DNA of 64,000 nucleotides from Rahnella victoriana (GTDB taxonomy: Bacteria > Pseudomonadota > Gammaproteobacteria > Enterobacterales > Enterobacteriaceae): positions 1 through 64,000 of the forward strand of contig NZ_SJOJ01000031.1 of assembly GCF_004330295.1 (NCBI RefSeq), in the 5' to 3' direction. Made by a program: the position numbers and the translations under genes. Shown piece after piece: positions 1 to 9,218 of the stretch (its first letter is position 1; each line of letters starts with the position of its first letter). The notes below the pieces were generated by a model that searched no databases, had not been told where the DNA came from, and worked only from the letters and a program-made list of their open reading frames with translations.

Positions 1-99
1 CTGCGATGGGGGAGGACGGGAGGGGGTTTTACAGGCAACTTCAAATTCTGAGCTGCCATTAATACCCCACCCCAACCCTCCCCTTCGCAGGGGAGGGAG
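1..99. repeat. GC-rich composite palindromic repeat, copy 1 (truncated by window edge)
   Basis: This stretch is the reverse complement of the repeat seen at 39895-40020 and twice at 48857-49172. A palindrome built on CCCTCCCC-TTCGCAG-GGGAGGG lies at about 74-99. It is followed leftwards by GGGGTGGGGTATTAA read on the other strand, a spacer of about 40 bases, and a second CCCCCTCCC palindrome that runs off the left edge. No flagellar coding sequence is present before position 127, so the element sits between fliQ and the gene expected upstream, fliP. Confidence 0.75.
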
Positions 100-126
100 T
101 TGACCGTCTTCTTTTACGAGAATCTT

Positions 127-396
127 ATGACTCCTGAATCGGTAATGGCACTGGGTAACGAGGCGATGAAAGTGGCATTAGCCGTTGCTGCGCCTTTATT
201 GCTGGCCGCGCTGGTGACCGGGCTTATCGTCAGCCTGTTGCAGGCGGCGACACAGATCAACGAACAAACGCTGTCCTTCATCCCGAAAATTCTGGCCGTT
301 GTCGCCACTATCGTGATTGCAGGCCCGTGGATGCTGAATCTGCTGCTCGATTACATCCGCACGTTGTTCTCCAACCTGCCCTACATCATCGGGTAA
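127..396 (+). CDS. fliQ: Flagellar biosynthesis protein FliQ
   Basis: FliQ is a small inner-membrane subunit of the flagellar type III export gate (FliPQR), at the base of the basal body. The 89-residue product begins MTPESVMALG and has two hydrophobic helices, at about residues 14-40 and 52-75, separated by the family-typical QAATQINEQTLSF loop. I chose the ATG at 127 because it gives the usual family length. An upstream in-frame TTG at 100 would add nine residues encoded by the edge of the palindromic repeat. fliR follows after three bases, which indicates an operon. fliP is presumably further left, outside the window. Confidence 0.95.
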   Translation: MTPESVMALGNEAMKVALAVAAPLLLAALVTGLIVSLLQAATQINEQTLSFIPKILAVVATIVIAGPWMLNLLLDYIRTLFSNLPYIIG

Positions 397-399
397 TCT

Positions 400-1182
400 A
401 TGGTTTCCTTCGACAGCACCCAGTTAGCCGGCTGGCTGAGCATGTATTTCTGGCCCCTGCTGCGAATTCTGGCGCTGATCAGCACCGCCCCTATCACCAG
501 CGAGAAATCGGTGCCTAACCGGGTCAAACTCGGACTTGGCATGATGATTACTTTTCTGATCGCACCGTCCCTGCCGCCGGTGGAAACGCCGATTTTCTCC
601 ACGCCCGCGCTGTGGCTGGCGATGCAGCAAATCATGATCGGTACCGCGTTAGGCATCACCATGCAACTGGCGTTTGCCGCCATCCGTATGGCCGGTGAGA
701 TCATGGGATTGCAGATGGGGATTTCCTTCGCGACGTTCTATGACCCGAGCAACCGTCTCAACACCCCGCTGCTGGCGCAGTTTTTAAACCTGCTGGCGGT
801 GTTGCTGTTCCTGAGTTTTAACGCCCATTTGTGGCTGATTTCCCTGCTGGCAGACAGTTTCCATACCCTGCCCATCAGTCTGAATCCGGTGAACGCGGAA
901 GGATTTATGGCGGTCGCCAAAGCCGGCAGCATTGTGTTCAGCGGCGGCATGATGCTGGCGTTACCGATTGTGACGTTGCTGCTGACCCTCAATATGGCGC
1001 TGGGCTTGTTAAATCGCATGACGCCTCAGCTTTCCGTTTTCGTGATCGGTTTCCCGCTGACGCTCAGCATCGGCATTCTGGCCATCAGCCTGATGATGCC
1101 GATGCTCGCGCCATTCAGCGAGCATCTGTTCAGTGAGATTCTGGATAAGATTGTGCTGATCGTGAATCAGCTGGCGGGCTGA
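400..1182 (+). CDS. fliR: Flagellar biosynthesis protein FliR
   Basis: FliR is the third integral-membrane component of the FliPQR export gate, which passes rod, hook and filament subunits across the inner membrane. The 260-residue product has the usual length. It shows several hydrophobic spans, the conserved segment [18 protein letters not shown] near residue 95, and a C-terminal hydrophobic region rich in Leu and Met. It begins three bases after fliQ and ends the operon. It converges on rlmC with only nine bases between the stop codons, and no terminator hairpin fits in that gap. Confidence 0.95.
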   Translation: MVSFDSTQLAGWLSMYFWPLLRILALISTAPITSEKSVPNRVKLGLGMMITFLIAPSLPPVETPIFSTPALWLAMQQIMIGTALGITMQLAFAAIRMAGEIMGLQMGISFATFYDPSNRLNTPLLAQFLNLLAVLLFLSFNAHLWLISLLADSFHTLPISLNPVNAEGFMAVAKAGSIVFSGGMMLALPIVTLLLTLNMALGLLNRMTPQLSVFVIGFPLTLSIGILAISLMMPMLAPFSEHLFSEILDKIVLIVNQLAG

Positions 1183-1191
1183 CGGACAGGC

Positions 1192-2322
1192 TTAACGCCG
1201 GACCAGCAGTGCCATCACTTCGTAATGCGCGGTATGCGGGAACATGTCGAAAAGCTGGACACGCAGGATATGATAATCCGGCAATAACGCCAGATCCTGC
1301 GCCATGGTTTTAGCATTACAGCTGGAATAGAGAATGGTGTCGGGCGCCATGTGGCTGAGATAGTCACACAGGGTTTTACCGATACCCCGGCGTGGCGGAT
1401 TCACCAGCACCAGATCCGGTACCTCGCCTTTGCCGGTGGCAAAACCGGTGGAATCCAGCGCCTGAAACTCTACGTTTTGCAGCCCCAGACGCGCCGCCGA
1501 TTCCTTCGCGCAGGCAATGGCTTCGGCGCTGATTTCGATACCGGTCAGTTTCATCTGCGGCGTTGTGCAGTGCAGACCAAAACCGCCGACGCCGCAGAAC
1601 AAATCCCACATACTGTGAATATCACCCCGCGCCCTCACCCAGTCCCGCGCCGTAGCGTAGAGTTTTTCAGCCACCACAGGATTGGTCTGGAAGAAACTCT
1701 GCGGGCGGATAAACAGCGGCACATGGTTAAAGTCTTCTTCCAGCCGCTGAACCTCCGTCAGAGGGATTTCGGTGTCGCCTTCGAGGATCGCCATATGCAC
1801 CGGCTGGATATTGGCAGAAATCACGGTCAACTGCGGCAACTGCTGTTGCAGCCACGGCAGCGCGGCCCGCAGTTGCGCCAGTTTGGTGTCTGAGCGCAGC
1901 ACAAAGCGCAGCATCATGCCGCCGTCTTTCTGGCTTTCTGTCAGCAGAAGGAATTTCAGTTCGCCGCGTTTACGCGCCACGTGATAAGGCGTCAGACCGG
2001 CGCGGGCGATGAAGGTTTTGAGCACGGAAAACACCGCAGGGAAGCTGGCCGGATACAGCGGGCAATCACACAAATCTACCGGCGTACCGTCACGATGCAA
2101 CATGCCCAGCAACGGACGCTCCACGCTGCCGCTGACCACCATTTTGGCTTTGTTGCGAAACGCACTTTCCGGGCCGGTGACCGGTTCACACCACTCACCC
2201 ACCGGCAAATCGGACAGCAGGTCACTGAGATCTTGCTGCTTGTCGGCTAACTGTTGTGAATAAGGTTTGTCGAGCCACTGGCAGGAACGGCAGGTTCCTG
2301 CGGTGTAAAGTGCGCAATGCAT
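1192..2322 (-). CDS. rlmC: 23S rRNA (uracil-747-C5)-methyltransferase RlmC
   Basis: RlmC (RumB) uses S-adenosylmethionine to methylate U747 of 23S rRNA. The 376-residue protein starts [16 protein letters not shown], which supplies cysteines of the family's iron-sulfur cluster. Another cysteine pair lies in DLCDCPLYP near residue 85. The SAM-binding motif [10 protein letters not shown] is near residue 240, NPPRRG near 310, and the catalytic cysteine is in YSSCNAKTM near 334. It follows ybjO on the same strand, as in E. coli, and is the last gene of this minus-strand block. In E. coli its neighbours do not include fliR, so a rearrangement boundary lies near 1185. Confidence 0.95.
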   Translation of the reverse strand: MHCALYTAGTCRSCQWLDKPYSQQLADKQQDLSDLLSDLPVGEWCEPVTGPESAFRNKAKMVVSGSVERPLLGMLHRDGTPVDLCDCPLYPASFPAVFSVLKTFIARAGLTPYHVARKRGELKFLLLTESQKDGGMMLRFVLRSDTKLAQLRAALPWLQQQLPQLTVISANIQPVHMAILEGDTEIPLTEVQRLEEDFNHVPLFIRPQSFFQTNPVVAEKLYATARDWVRARGDIHSMWDLFCGVGGFGLHCTTPQMKLTGIEISAEAIACAKESAARLGLQNVEFQALDSTGFATGKGEVPDLVLVNPPRRGIGKTLCDYLSHMAPDTILYSSCNAKTMAQDLALLPDYHILRVQLFDMFPHTAHYEVMALLVRR

Positions 2323-2406
2323 GAAAATGTTCCGGTCATCGAATGCTGGGAAAAACTGGCGCGCAGTTTATCACTGCGCGGCGGGAAAGGCTCATGTACG
2401 TCGTGG

Positions 2407-2874
2407 CTATTTGTTACGGGAAAAGTATCTGCGGCTGCTGGCGGGCAGATATAACAACAGCAACACCACGATATCAGGGATTTTTTGCATCAGCAGCGAA
2501 GAGAGAAACTCGCCCTGTGTTTCAACGTTAAAGCGAAAGATACGTGGCCCGAACCAGTCAAATGACGCCAGCATCATGTAACCGACCACAATCACCTGAC
2601 AGCCGATAAATGCCCGACGTCCCCAGCGGCGGGCGCGCATCATCGCATACGCGGCACGGCATTCGATCAGAACAATCAGCAGGCTCGCCAGCATAATGAA
2701 GCAGTTCAGCCAGGATTCTGCACTGACCTCGATAAAACTCATCAGCCCTGAAAAGCCCATCGCATCGAACAACAAAATGAATTCCAGACAGCGTGTGGCG
2801 ACAATCGCCGACGCGCCGATCATGACGGGAACAGGGATAAATGCCAGTTTCATAAATCCGTTTGGGCTCTCCAT
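2407..2874 (-). CDS. ybjO: YbjO family inner-membrane protein (DUF2593)
   Basis: The 155-residue protein has four likely membrane segments, at about residues 7-27, 43-65, 78-100 and 125-145, and a short basic C-terminus (SSRRYFSRNK). Identification rests on its position between potI and rlmC, the same as ybjO in E. coli, and on its size and topology. Its function is unknown. It is separated from potI by 44 bases that contain a strong hairpin, with an AAGG ribosome binding site directly before the ATG, so it probably receives reduced read-through from the pot operon. Confidence 0.85.
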   Translation of the reverse strand: MESPNGFMKLAFIPVPVMIGASAIVATRCLEFILLFDAMGFSGLMSFIEVSAESWLNCFIMLASLLIVLIECRAAYAMMRARRWGRRAFIGCQVIVVGYMMLASFDWFGPRIFRFNVETQGEFLSSLLMQKIPDIVVLLLLYLPASSRRYFSRNK

Positions 2875-2880
2875 TTACCT

Positions 2881-2904
2881 TCAGGGCGGAAAAATCCGCC
2901 CTGA
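2881..2904 (-). other. Intercistronic hairpin between potI and ybjO
   Basis: TCAGGGCGGA and TCCGCCCTGA form a perfect 10-bp stem with a four-base A/T loop. The stem lies just upstream of the ybjO ribosome binding site. No uridine tract follows on the minus strand, so it looks more like an mRNA stabiliser or attenuator than a full terminator. Confidence 0.6.
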
Positions 2905-2918
2905 CATTATCTTTAAAT

Positions 2919-3764
2919 TTAAGCGCGTTGTGCGCGCTGAATTTCCTTTCTTCTCTGCTTTTCCGCCCGCGCCATAAACCACCAGGCAATCATACCAATG
3001 ATGCCCACTACCAGCAGGATCAGTGTCGCCAGTGCGTTGATTTCAGGGTTGACGCCCATACGCACGCTGGCAAACACCAGCATCGGTAAGGTCGTCGAGC
3101 CGGGTCCGGCGACGAAACTGGCAATAACCAGATCGTCGAGCGACAAGGTAAACGCCAGCAGCCAGCCGGAAATCAGCGCCGGTAAAATCATCGGCAACGT
3201 GATAATGAAGAACACTTTCAGCGGCGCGGCACCTAAATCCATCGCGGCTTCTTCAATCGAGCGGTCCAGTTCACGCAGGCGCGCCGACACCACCACGGCA
3301 ACGTACGCACTACAAAACGTCACGTGCGCCAGCCAGATGGTGAACATGCCGCGTTCCGCAGGCCAGCCGAAGGTGTGCCCCATCGCCACAAACAGCAACA
3401 ACAACGCCAGACCGGTAATGACATCGGGCATGACCAGCGGCGCGGTCAGCATGAACGCAAACCCGGTGGAACCACGGAAACGTCGGAAACGCACCATCAC
3501 CACCGCCGCAAGCGTGCCGACAATCACCGCCATGGTCGCCGCTGCCGTCGCAATCGACAGACTCATGCCGACGGCGCTGATCATCGCTGAATCATGGAAA
3601 AGCTGAGTATACCAGCGGGTAGACCAGCCCGCCCAGACCGTTACCAGCTTCGAGCTGTTGAATGAGTAAATAACCAGCATCAGCATCGGGGCGTACAAAA
3701 ACGTAAAGCCGAGCACCAGAATAAGAATTCGCCACGGCGAACGGACAACCGGTAACTGATTCAT
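2919..3764 (-). CDS. potI: Putrescine ABC transporter permease PotI
   Basis: PotI is one of two inner-membrane permeases of the PotFGHI putrescine importer. The product has six predicted membrane helices and the ABC permease cytoplasmic loop EEAAMDLGAAPLKVFF at about residues 175-190. I place the start at 3764 (MNQLPVVRSPW). This gives 281 residues, the E. coli length, and is preceded by GGGAGAG. A longer reading from 3806 would overlap potH by 46 bases. The start overlaps the potH stop as ATGA, indicating translational coupling. Confidence 0.95.
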   Translation of the reverse strand: MNQLPVVRSPWRILILVLGFTFLYAPMLMLVIYSFNSSKLVTVWAGWSTRWYTQLFHDSAMISAVGMSLSIATAAATMAVIVGTLAAVVMVRFRRFRGSTGFAFMLTAPLVMPDVITGLALLLLFVAMGHTFGWPAERGMFTIWLAHVTFCSAYVAVVVSARLRELDRSIEEAAMDLGAAPLKVFFIITLPMILPALISGWLLAFTLSLDDLVIASFVAGPGSTTLPMLVFASVRMGVNPEINALATLILLVVGIIGMIAWWFMARAEKQRRKEIQRAQRA

Positions 3765-4714
3765 TCTTTCTCTCCCAGCTCTTTGTTTTGGTATTTCTGG
3801 AACCACAGAATGGGCATGATCAGCAGCAACAGCATGACCACCGCCACCGCTGAAGCCACCGGCCAGTCGCGGTTGTTAAAGAATTCCTGCCACAGCACAC
3901 GGCCAATCATATTGCTGTCCGGCCCGCCGAGCAGCTCCGGGATCACGTATTCCCCGACCGCCGGAATAAAGACCAGCATCGAACCGGCGATAATGCCGCC
4001 TTTAGTCAGCGGCATAATCACTTTGAAGAAGGTTTTCATCGGACGTGCACCGAGATCCTGCGCCGCTTCCACCAGCGAGTAATCCATACGGATCAGCGCG
4101 GTGTAAATCGGCAACACCATAAACGGCAGATAGGAGTACACAATGCCGATATACACGGCCAGATTGGTGTGCAGGATCACCAGCGGCTGGTCGATCACAT
4201 GCAGCCAGAGCAGAACGTTATTCAGCACGCCGTTGTCTTTGAGAATGCCAATCCAGGCATAGACGCGGATCAGGAACGATGTCCACGACGGCAGGATCAC
4301 CAGCAACAGCAGGATATTGCGCGTCGAGGTGCGGCTGTGCGCCACCGCCCATGCCAGCGGATAACCGATCAGCAGACAAAGCAGTGTGGAAATCGCCGCC
4401 ACTTGCAGCGATTGCAGATAGGCATCGATATACAGCGGATCCTGCGTCAGCCCGATGTAGTTGGCAATGTTGAGCGCGATATCCAGCATACCGTCTGACC
4501 AGGTGACCAGATCGGTATACGGCGGGATCGCGCGCGCCATTTCGGCGAAACTGATTTTGAAGACAATCAGGAACGGCAGTAAAAACAGCAGCAGGAACCA
4601 CACCAGCGGCAGCAGGATCACCAGCTTGCGGCCATGACGCTGTTGCAGACGCCCGGTGAAGGCTTTGAATCCGCCCGGAGGTTTGCTGGCCGGTTGTTCG
4701 GAGATCACAGACAT
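3761..4714 (-). CDS. potH: Putrescine ABC transporter permease PotH
   Basis: PotH is the partner permease of PotI. The protein has a cytoplasmic N-terminus with SKPPGGFK, six membrane helices, and the ABC interaction loop VEAAQDLGARPMKTFFKV near residue 205. I prefer the second ATG (4714, MSVISEQ). The G-rich Shine-Dalgarno AAGGGG lies at normal distance from it but almost touches the first ATG at 4720. The chosen start gives 317 residues, as in E. coli. It lies 12 bases after potG. Confidence 0.94.
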   Translation of the reverse strand: MSVISEQPASKPPGGFKAFTGRLQQRHGRKLVILLPLVWFLLLFLLPFLIVFKISFAEMARAIPPYTDLVTWSDGMLDIALNIANYIGLTQDPLYIDAYLQSLQVAAISTLLCLLIGYPLAWAVAHSRTSTRNILLLLVILPSWTSFLIRVYAWIGILKDNGVLNNVLLWLHVIDQPLVILHTNLAVYIGIVYSYLPFMVLPIYTALIRMDYSLVEAAQDLGARPMKTFFKVIMPLTKGGIIAGSMLVFIPAVGEYVIPELLGGPDSNMIGRVLWQEFFNNRDWPVASAVAVVMLLLLIMPILWFQKYQNKELGEKE

Positions 4715-4726
4715 TTTCATCCCCCC

Positions 4727-5860
4727 TTAAACAGTCAGCACGACACAGCTGTCGGCTTCCCAGCACAGGCGCACTTCGTCGCCCCAGGTTGGCATGCCTT
4801 TGCGGAAACGGTGACCGTTCTGCAATTGCGCGGTAATCATCTGACCGCTGTGCAGCCGGACGTGATAAATCGACAGGTCGCCGAGATACGCAATGTTGAC
4901 CACTTCGCCGACCGCGAAGTTACAGCCGTCCTGCGGCACCTCTTCGCACAGCATGATTTTTTCCGGACGCAGCGCAACGAACACCGGCACGCCGTCCACG
5001 ACCGACACGTCCGGATCGACTTTCAGGGGATGCTTTAGCCCCGGCGAAGTCAGTACCAGTGCATCGTCCAGACGTTCTTTCAGTACGCCTTCAAATACGT
5101 TCACTGAGCCGATAAATTCGGCACTGAAACGGCTGGTAGGATGCTCGTAGATTTCTTCCGGCTCGCCGATTTGCACGAATTTGCCACGGTTCATGATGGC
5201 AATGCGCCCGGCCATGGTCATCGCTTCTTCCTGATCGTGCGTGACCATCACACAGGTCGCGCCAACACGCTCAAGAATATCCACCACTTCCAGCTGCATA
5301 CGGTCACGCAGCTTTTTATCCAGCGCGCCCATCGGTTCGTCGAGGAGTAATAACTTTGGCCGTTTCGCCAGACTGCGCGCTAATGCCACGCGCTGACGCT
5401 GACCGCCGGAAAGCTGATGCGGCTTACGTTTGGCGTATTCCTGCATATGCACCAGCGTCAGCATTTCGGCCACGCGGCTTTTGATTTCCGCCGACGGCAG
5501 TTTGTCCTGCTTGAGACCGAAGGCGATGTTCTGCTCCACGGTCATGTGCGGGAACAGCGCGTAGGACTGGAACATCATATTGATCGGCCGCTGATACGGC
5601 GGCACCTGCGACAGGTCAACACCATCCAGGACGATTTGTCCCTGCGTCGGCGGCTCAAAACCGGCCAGCATACGCAACAGCGTGGATTTCCCACAGCCGG
5701 ACGCGCCGAGCAGTGCGAAAATCTCGCCTTTATAAATGGTCAGGCTCACATCATCGACGGCGGCCTGACCATCAAAAGATTTGGTCAGATTGCGGATCTC
5801 CAGTAAAGGCGTGAAACCCTTCTGGGACTTAGGCTGCGGGCGGGGGATAGCGTCGTTCAC
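4727..5860 (-). CDS. potG: Putrescine ABC transporter ATP-binding protein PotG
   Basis: PotG is the ATPase that powers putrescine import through PotHI. The 377-residue protein has Walker A GASGCGKST near residue 53, Q-loop MMFQSYALFP, the signature LSGGQRQRVALARS near residue 150, Walker B LLLLDEPMGALD, and a C-terminal TOBE-type domain (VALRPEKIMLCEE). It starts with GTG, and the first residues MNDAIPRPQ match the E. coli protein. It sits between potF and potH in the usual order; the 269-base gap to potF holds an ERIC element. Confidence 0.96.
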   Translation of the reverse strand: MNDAIPRPQPKSQKGFTPLLEIRNLTKSFDGQAAVDDVSLTIYKGEIFALLGASGCGKSTLLRMLAGFEPPTQGQIVLDGVDLSQVPPYQRPINMMFQSYALFPHMTVEQNIAFGLKQDKLPSAEIKSRVAEMLTLVHMQEYAKRKPHQLSGGQRQRVALARSLAKRPKLLLLDEPMGALDKKLRDRMQLEVVDILERVGATCVMVTHDQEEAMTMAGRIAIMNRGKFVQIGEPEEIYEHPTSRFSAEFIGSVNVFEGVLKERLDDALVLTSPGLKHPLKVDPDVSVVDGVPVFVALRPEKIMLCEEVPQDGCNFAVGEVVNIAYLGDLSIYHVRLHSGQMITAQLQNGHRFRKGMPTWGDEVRLCWEADSCVVLTV

Positions 5861-6004
5861 TCAGAGAAATCTCCGGTATCAGAAAAAAAAGCAGTTCAAA
5901 TAAGCATAACAGTCAGGGGGAAAAGTGCCTGATCTCTATGCCCAAAATACAGCCGGAAATAAAACGTCAGCGGCCCCGCCATCAATAAGCGGAGCCGCGT
6001 TAAC

Positions 6005-6131
6005 GATACTCAAAATCATTCTGGTTGCATCAAGGCGGCAAGTGAGCAAGTCCCCGGGAGCTGACACAAGTCAGTGACCGGGGCGCGTTCACGCAGCCAA
6101 CGCAGAAGCAGCCTGAAGGATGAAGAGTATT
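6005..6131. repeat. ERIC element (intergenic repeat), potF-potG gap
   Basis: The core reads CCCCGGGAGCT, CACAAGTCAGTGACCGGGG and CAGCCAACGC. This follows the enterobacterial repetitive intergenic consensus, which carries CCCCAGGAGCT and AAGTAAGTGACTGGGG. The outer ends GATACTC and GAGTATT are inverted, and the whole is about 127 bases, the full ERIC length. Its right end touches the potF stop codon at 6130-6132. It lies in the transcribed gap between potF and potG, where its foldable RNA could lower downstream expression relative to the binding protein. Confidence 0.88.
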
Positions 6132-7239
6132 ACTTGCCGGTTTTGACCTTGGTCCACGAACGGGTGATAACCCGGTCGATCTTCGGATCCTGCACTTTCA
6201 GGGTGAAGAGTTTCGCCTGCACATCCGCCGGTGGATAAATGCCCGGGTTGTTGCGCACCTCTTCGTTCACCAGTGGCGTCGCGGCTTTGTTGCCGCTGGC
6301 GTAGTAAACGGTGTTACTGATTTGCGCGATCACTTTCGGTTCCATCAGGTAGTTGAGGAACTGATAGGCTTCATCGAGGTTTTTCGCATCCGCCGGAATA
6401 GCAAACACGTCGAAGAAGGCCAGCGCCCCTTCTTTCGGAATGCTGTACGCCACGTTCACGCCATTTTTCGCTTCTTTCGCGCGGTTTGACGCCTGCATGA
6501 CATCGCCTGCCCAGCCGATCGCCACACAGATATCGCCGTTCGCCAGATCGTTAATGTACTGGGAAGAGTGGAAATAACGGATGTTCGGACGCAATTTCAG
6601 CAGCAGATCGTTGGCCGCACCGGTGTAATCGGACGCTTTGGTGCTGTTCGGATCCAGATGCAGGTAATTGAGCACCGTGGCATAGATTTCCGCCGGTGCA
6701 TCAAGGAATGACACGCCGCAGCTTTTCAGTTTCTCAAGGTTTTCAGGCTTGAGCACCAGATCCCAGCTGTCTACCGGCGCATCTTTACCGAGAATGGCTT
6801 TCACTTTATCGACGTTATAGCCGATACCGGTGGTCGCCCACAGATAAGGGATAGCGTATTTGTTGCCCGGATCATGTTGCGCCACCATTTTCAGCAGCTC
6901 AGGATCCATATTCTTGTAGTTGGGCAGTTTGCTCTTATCCAGCGGCTGGAATACACCCGCTGCCAGCTGGCGCTCAAGGAAACTGGCTGATGGCACCACC
7001 AGGTCGAAACCGGTGCTGCCTGCCATCAGTTTGCCTTCCAGCACTTCGTTGGAGTCAAAGACGTCGTAAACCACTTTAATGCCGGTTTCCTTCTGGAAAT
7101 CAGGCACGGTATTTGGCGCGATATAATCGGACCAGTTATAGATATGCAGCGTTTTTTCTTCCGCAGACGCTGTGACGGACGCAGCCATGACCAGGCCGGC
7201 GACAACACCCGATAACCACTTTTTACGCAGGGTGAACAT
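6130..7239 (-). CDS. potF: Putrescine-binding periplasmic protein PotF
   Basis: PotF captures putrescine in the periplasm and delivers it to PotHI. The 369-residue precursor has a signal peptide (basic MFTLRKKW, hydrophobic core, cleavage near TASAEE). The mature start LHIYNWSDYIAPNTV is characteristic of PotD/PotF-type polyamine-binding proteins. It is the first gene of the operon potFGHI-ybjO. The start is the ATG at 7239. Upstream lies a 9-bp inverted repeat (7277-7301) that would fall in the leader. Confidence 0.95.
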   Translation of the reverse strand: MFTLRKKWLSGVVAGLVMAASVTASAEEKTLHIYNWSDYIAPNTVPDFQKETGIKVVYDVFDSNEVLEGKLMAGSTGFDLVVPSASFLERQLAAGVFQPLDKSKLPNYKNMDPELLKMVAQHDPGNKYAIPYLWATTGIGYNVDKVKAILGKDAPVDSWDLVLKPENLEKLKSCGVSFLDAPAEIYATVLNYLHLDPNSTKASDYTGAANDLLLKLRPNIRYFHSSQYINDLANGDICVAIGWAGDVMQASNRAKEAKNGVNVAYSIPKEGALAFFDVFAIPADAKNLDEAYQFLNYLMEPKVIAQISNTVYYASGNKAATPLVNEEVRNNPGIYPPADVQAKLFTLKVQDPKIDRVITRSWTKVKTGK

Positions 7240-7276
7240 CCGTTACTACCTCCAAGACAGGGAATATAAAATTGAA

Positions 7277-7301
7277 TTTGTATCACTGAGACTGATACAA
7301 A
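7277..7301. promoter_or_regulatory. Perfect inverted repeat in the potF leader region
   Basis: TTTGTATCA and TGATACAAA form 9-bp perfect arms around seven bases (CTGAGAC), centred about 50 bases before the potF start. The symmetry could be a repressor operator or an mRNA hairpin. I do not recognise the motif as belonging to a named regulator. Confidence 0.45.
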
Positions 7302-7667
7302 ACCTTTCACACAAAGCCAACTGTCCTCCACGACATGTGCATAGACATTCAATGTTGGCGCATACGCTGCCTGCGAATTAACCGTTTGGTTTTACGACGT
7401 AATCACGCGTGATGCAGAGTCAGAAGAATAGCGCCTGCAACCCCTGCGTACCAGCCTCCTGAGACAAAACCGGCGTTTATCGATTAATTATGCAGATTTG
7501 GTCTATACCGTCTGGCATTTTGCCTTTTAACAAAGTGAAATATCTGGCAACACTGCCGTCAAGGCAGCATAACTTATGGCGAAAGCGAATAAAGGCAGCG
7601 GAGCCGCAATAAACACGGCTCGCAGGAAAGGATCTTCAGAGGGGAATAACGAACAGCCGGGTCAGGC
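7302..7667. other. Gene-free stretch between potF and ybjN
   Basis: I see no convincing gene here. The potF promoter should lie in the left half. In the right part, GAGCCG and CGGCTC (7592-7613 region) can pair as a 6-bp stem downstream of ybjN on the minus strand, without a strong uridine tract. This is at most a weak terminator. Confidence 0.4.
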
Positions 7668-8150
7668 TTAATGCAACAGCGGCAGGTTCACGGACGTCAC
7701 CGGAACCCCTTCTTCTTCATCGCCGAGAAACAGCAGGTCATTGGCATGTGCTTCGAGAATAATCATCGACATCTGCTCTTCTGCCTGTTGCAGGAAGAAG
7801 GCAAACTGCTCTTCGGTCACGCCCACGGCGATGGTCAGCGACTGGCAGACAATTAGTTTTGGCAGATTATCATCCTGAATATCCACGAACGCTTTGATGG
7901 TCAGCGAGCTGGCGTTAATCGAGCTTAAATCCGCCACCAGCGGGATCAGCGCCGTCGGTTTTACTTCGGCCAGCGCAGAGAACAAAATCACGTTGTCGAC
8001 GATATCGAGTTTGGCATCAAAAATGCCATCAAAATTCTGCATATGCGGCAAATGGAGAGCCTGACAGGAATCACACTCGAAAAAAGAGATGCCCAGCTGA
8101 TCCAGCCAGCGCCGCAGCAGCGCCAAATCAGGGACGATGAGCGAATCCAT
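7668..8150 (-). CDS. ybjN: YbjN family protein
   Basis: The 160-residue protein belongs to the YbjN family, whose fold resembles type III secretion chaperones. Overproduction in E. coli affects motility and stress phenotypes, but its biochemical role is unknown. The sequence retains CDSCQALHLPHMQNFDG near residue 25 and DDNLPKLIVCQSL near residue 95. I chose the ATG at 8150 (MDSLIVPDL) because it matches the family start and follows GAGG; a longer frame to 8210 adds 20 residues unlike the family. It lies downstream of rimK as in E. coli. Confidence 0.92.
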   Translation of the reverse strand: MDSLIVPDLALLRRWLDQLGISFFECDSCQALHLPHMQNFDGIFDAKLDIVDNVILFSALAEVKPTALIPLVADLSSINASSLTIKAFVDIQDDNLPKLIVCQSLTIAVGVTEEQFAFFLQQAEEQMSMIILEAHANDLLFLGDEEEGVPVTSVNLPLLH

Positions 8151-8297
8151 AAAATGCCTCACGAGTTCAACACAACGAAAAAAACAAACCCTTCGCAACG
8201 CCGTCAGCATTACGAAGGGGTTATAGCTTACGGAATATTACTGTCCGGCGCTACGATCAATAGCGGATTGATGGTGATTAACGCGGTGAAATAAGAT

Positions 8298-9200
8298 TTA
8301 GCCGCCGGATTTCAGACGAAATCCCGGCCGCGCTCTATGCTCAATATAGTCGATCATCATCCCGGCGATATCGAGGCCGGTGGTGGTTTCAATCCCTTCC
8401 AGCCCCGGCGACGCATTGACCTCCATCACCAGCGGCCCGCGATGCGCGCGCAGGATATCGACACCTGCGACATCCAGCCCGAGGGTCAGCGCCGCTTTGA
8501 TGGCAATATCTTTCTCTTCCGGGGTAATTTTGACGTTACTGGCCGTGCCGCCACGATGCAGGTTGGAGCGGAAATCCCCCGGCTTGGCCTGCCGTTCAAT
8601 GGCCGCCACCACTTTTTTACCCACCACCAGACAACGGATGTCGCGCCCTTCGGCTTCGCGGATATATTCCTGCACCAGAATATGCGCATTCAGCCCGCGA
8701 AAGGCATCAATCACGCTTTCCGCCGCCTGACGGGTTTCCGCCAGCACCACGCCGATACCCTGCGTGCCTTCCACCAGTTTCACCACCAGCGGCGCACCAC
8801 CGACCAGCGCAATCAAATCGGACGTGTCATCAGGGGCATTGGCAAATCCGGTGATCGGTAAATCAATACCTTCGCGCGCCAGAATCTGCATTGAGCGCAA
8901 TTTATCGCGCGCGCGGGTGATCGCCACCGATTCGTTCAGCGGAAAACTGCCCAGCATCTCAAACTGGCGCAACACGGCGGTGCCATAAAAGGTAATCGCA
9001 GAGCCGATTCGCGGGATCACGGCATGGTATTTATCCAGTTGCCGCCCGCGATAATGCACGCTTGGCGCGGCGGGATTGATATTCATATAGCAGGACAAAG
9101 GATCGATGATGTCGATCTCATGGCCGCGGGACTCCGCCGCTTCTTTCAGGCGCTTACACGAATACAAAGACCCGTCACGGGAAAGAATTGCAATTTTCAT
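8298..9200 (-). CDS. rimK: Ribosomal protein S6--L-glutamate ligase RimK
   Basis: RimK is an ATP-grasp ligase that adds glutamate residues to the C-terminus of ribosomal protein S6. The 300-residue length equals the E. coli enzyme. Visible features include the N-terminal segment [18 protein letters not shown], the glycine-rich ATP-binding segment [13 protein letters not shown] near residue 148, and the metal-binding C-terminal motif [14 protein letters not shown] near residue 260. GGAG precedes the ATG by six bases. It is 18 bases downstream of nfsA, in the conserved order nfsA-rimK-ybjN. Confidence 0.96.
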   Translation of the reverse strand: MKIAILSRDGSLYSCKRLKEAAESRGHEIDIIDPLSCYMNINPAAPSVHYRGRQLDKYHAVIPRIGSAITFYGTAVLRQFEMLGSFPLNESVAITRARDKLRSMQILAREGIDLPITGFANAPDDTSDLIALVGGAPLVVKLVEGTQGIGVVLAETRQAAESVIDAFRGLNAHILVQEYIREAEGRDIRCLVVGKKVVAAIERQAKPGDFRSNLHRGGTASNVKITPEEKDIAIKAALTLGLDVAGVDILRAHRGPLVMEVNASPGLEGIETTTGLDIAGMMIDYIEHRARPGFRLKSGG

Positions 9201-9218
9201 CCGACACTCCGTCGCCGA

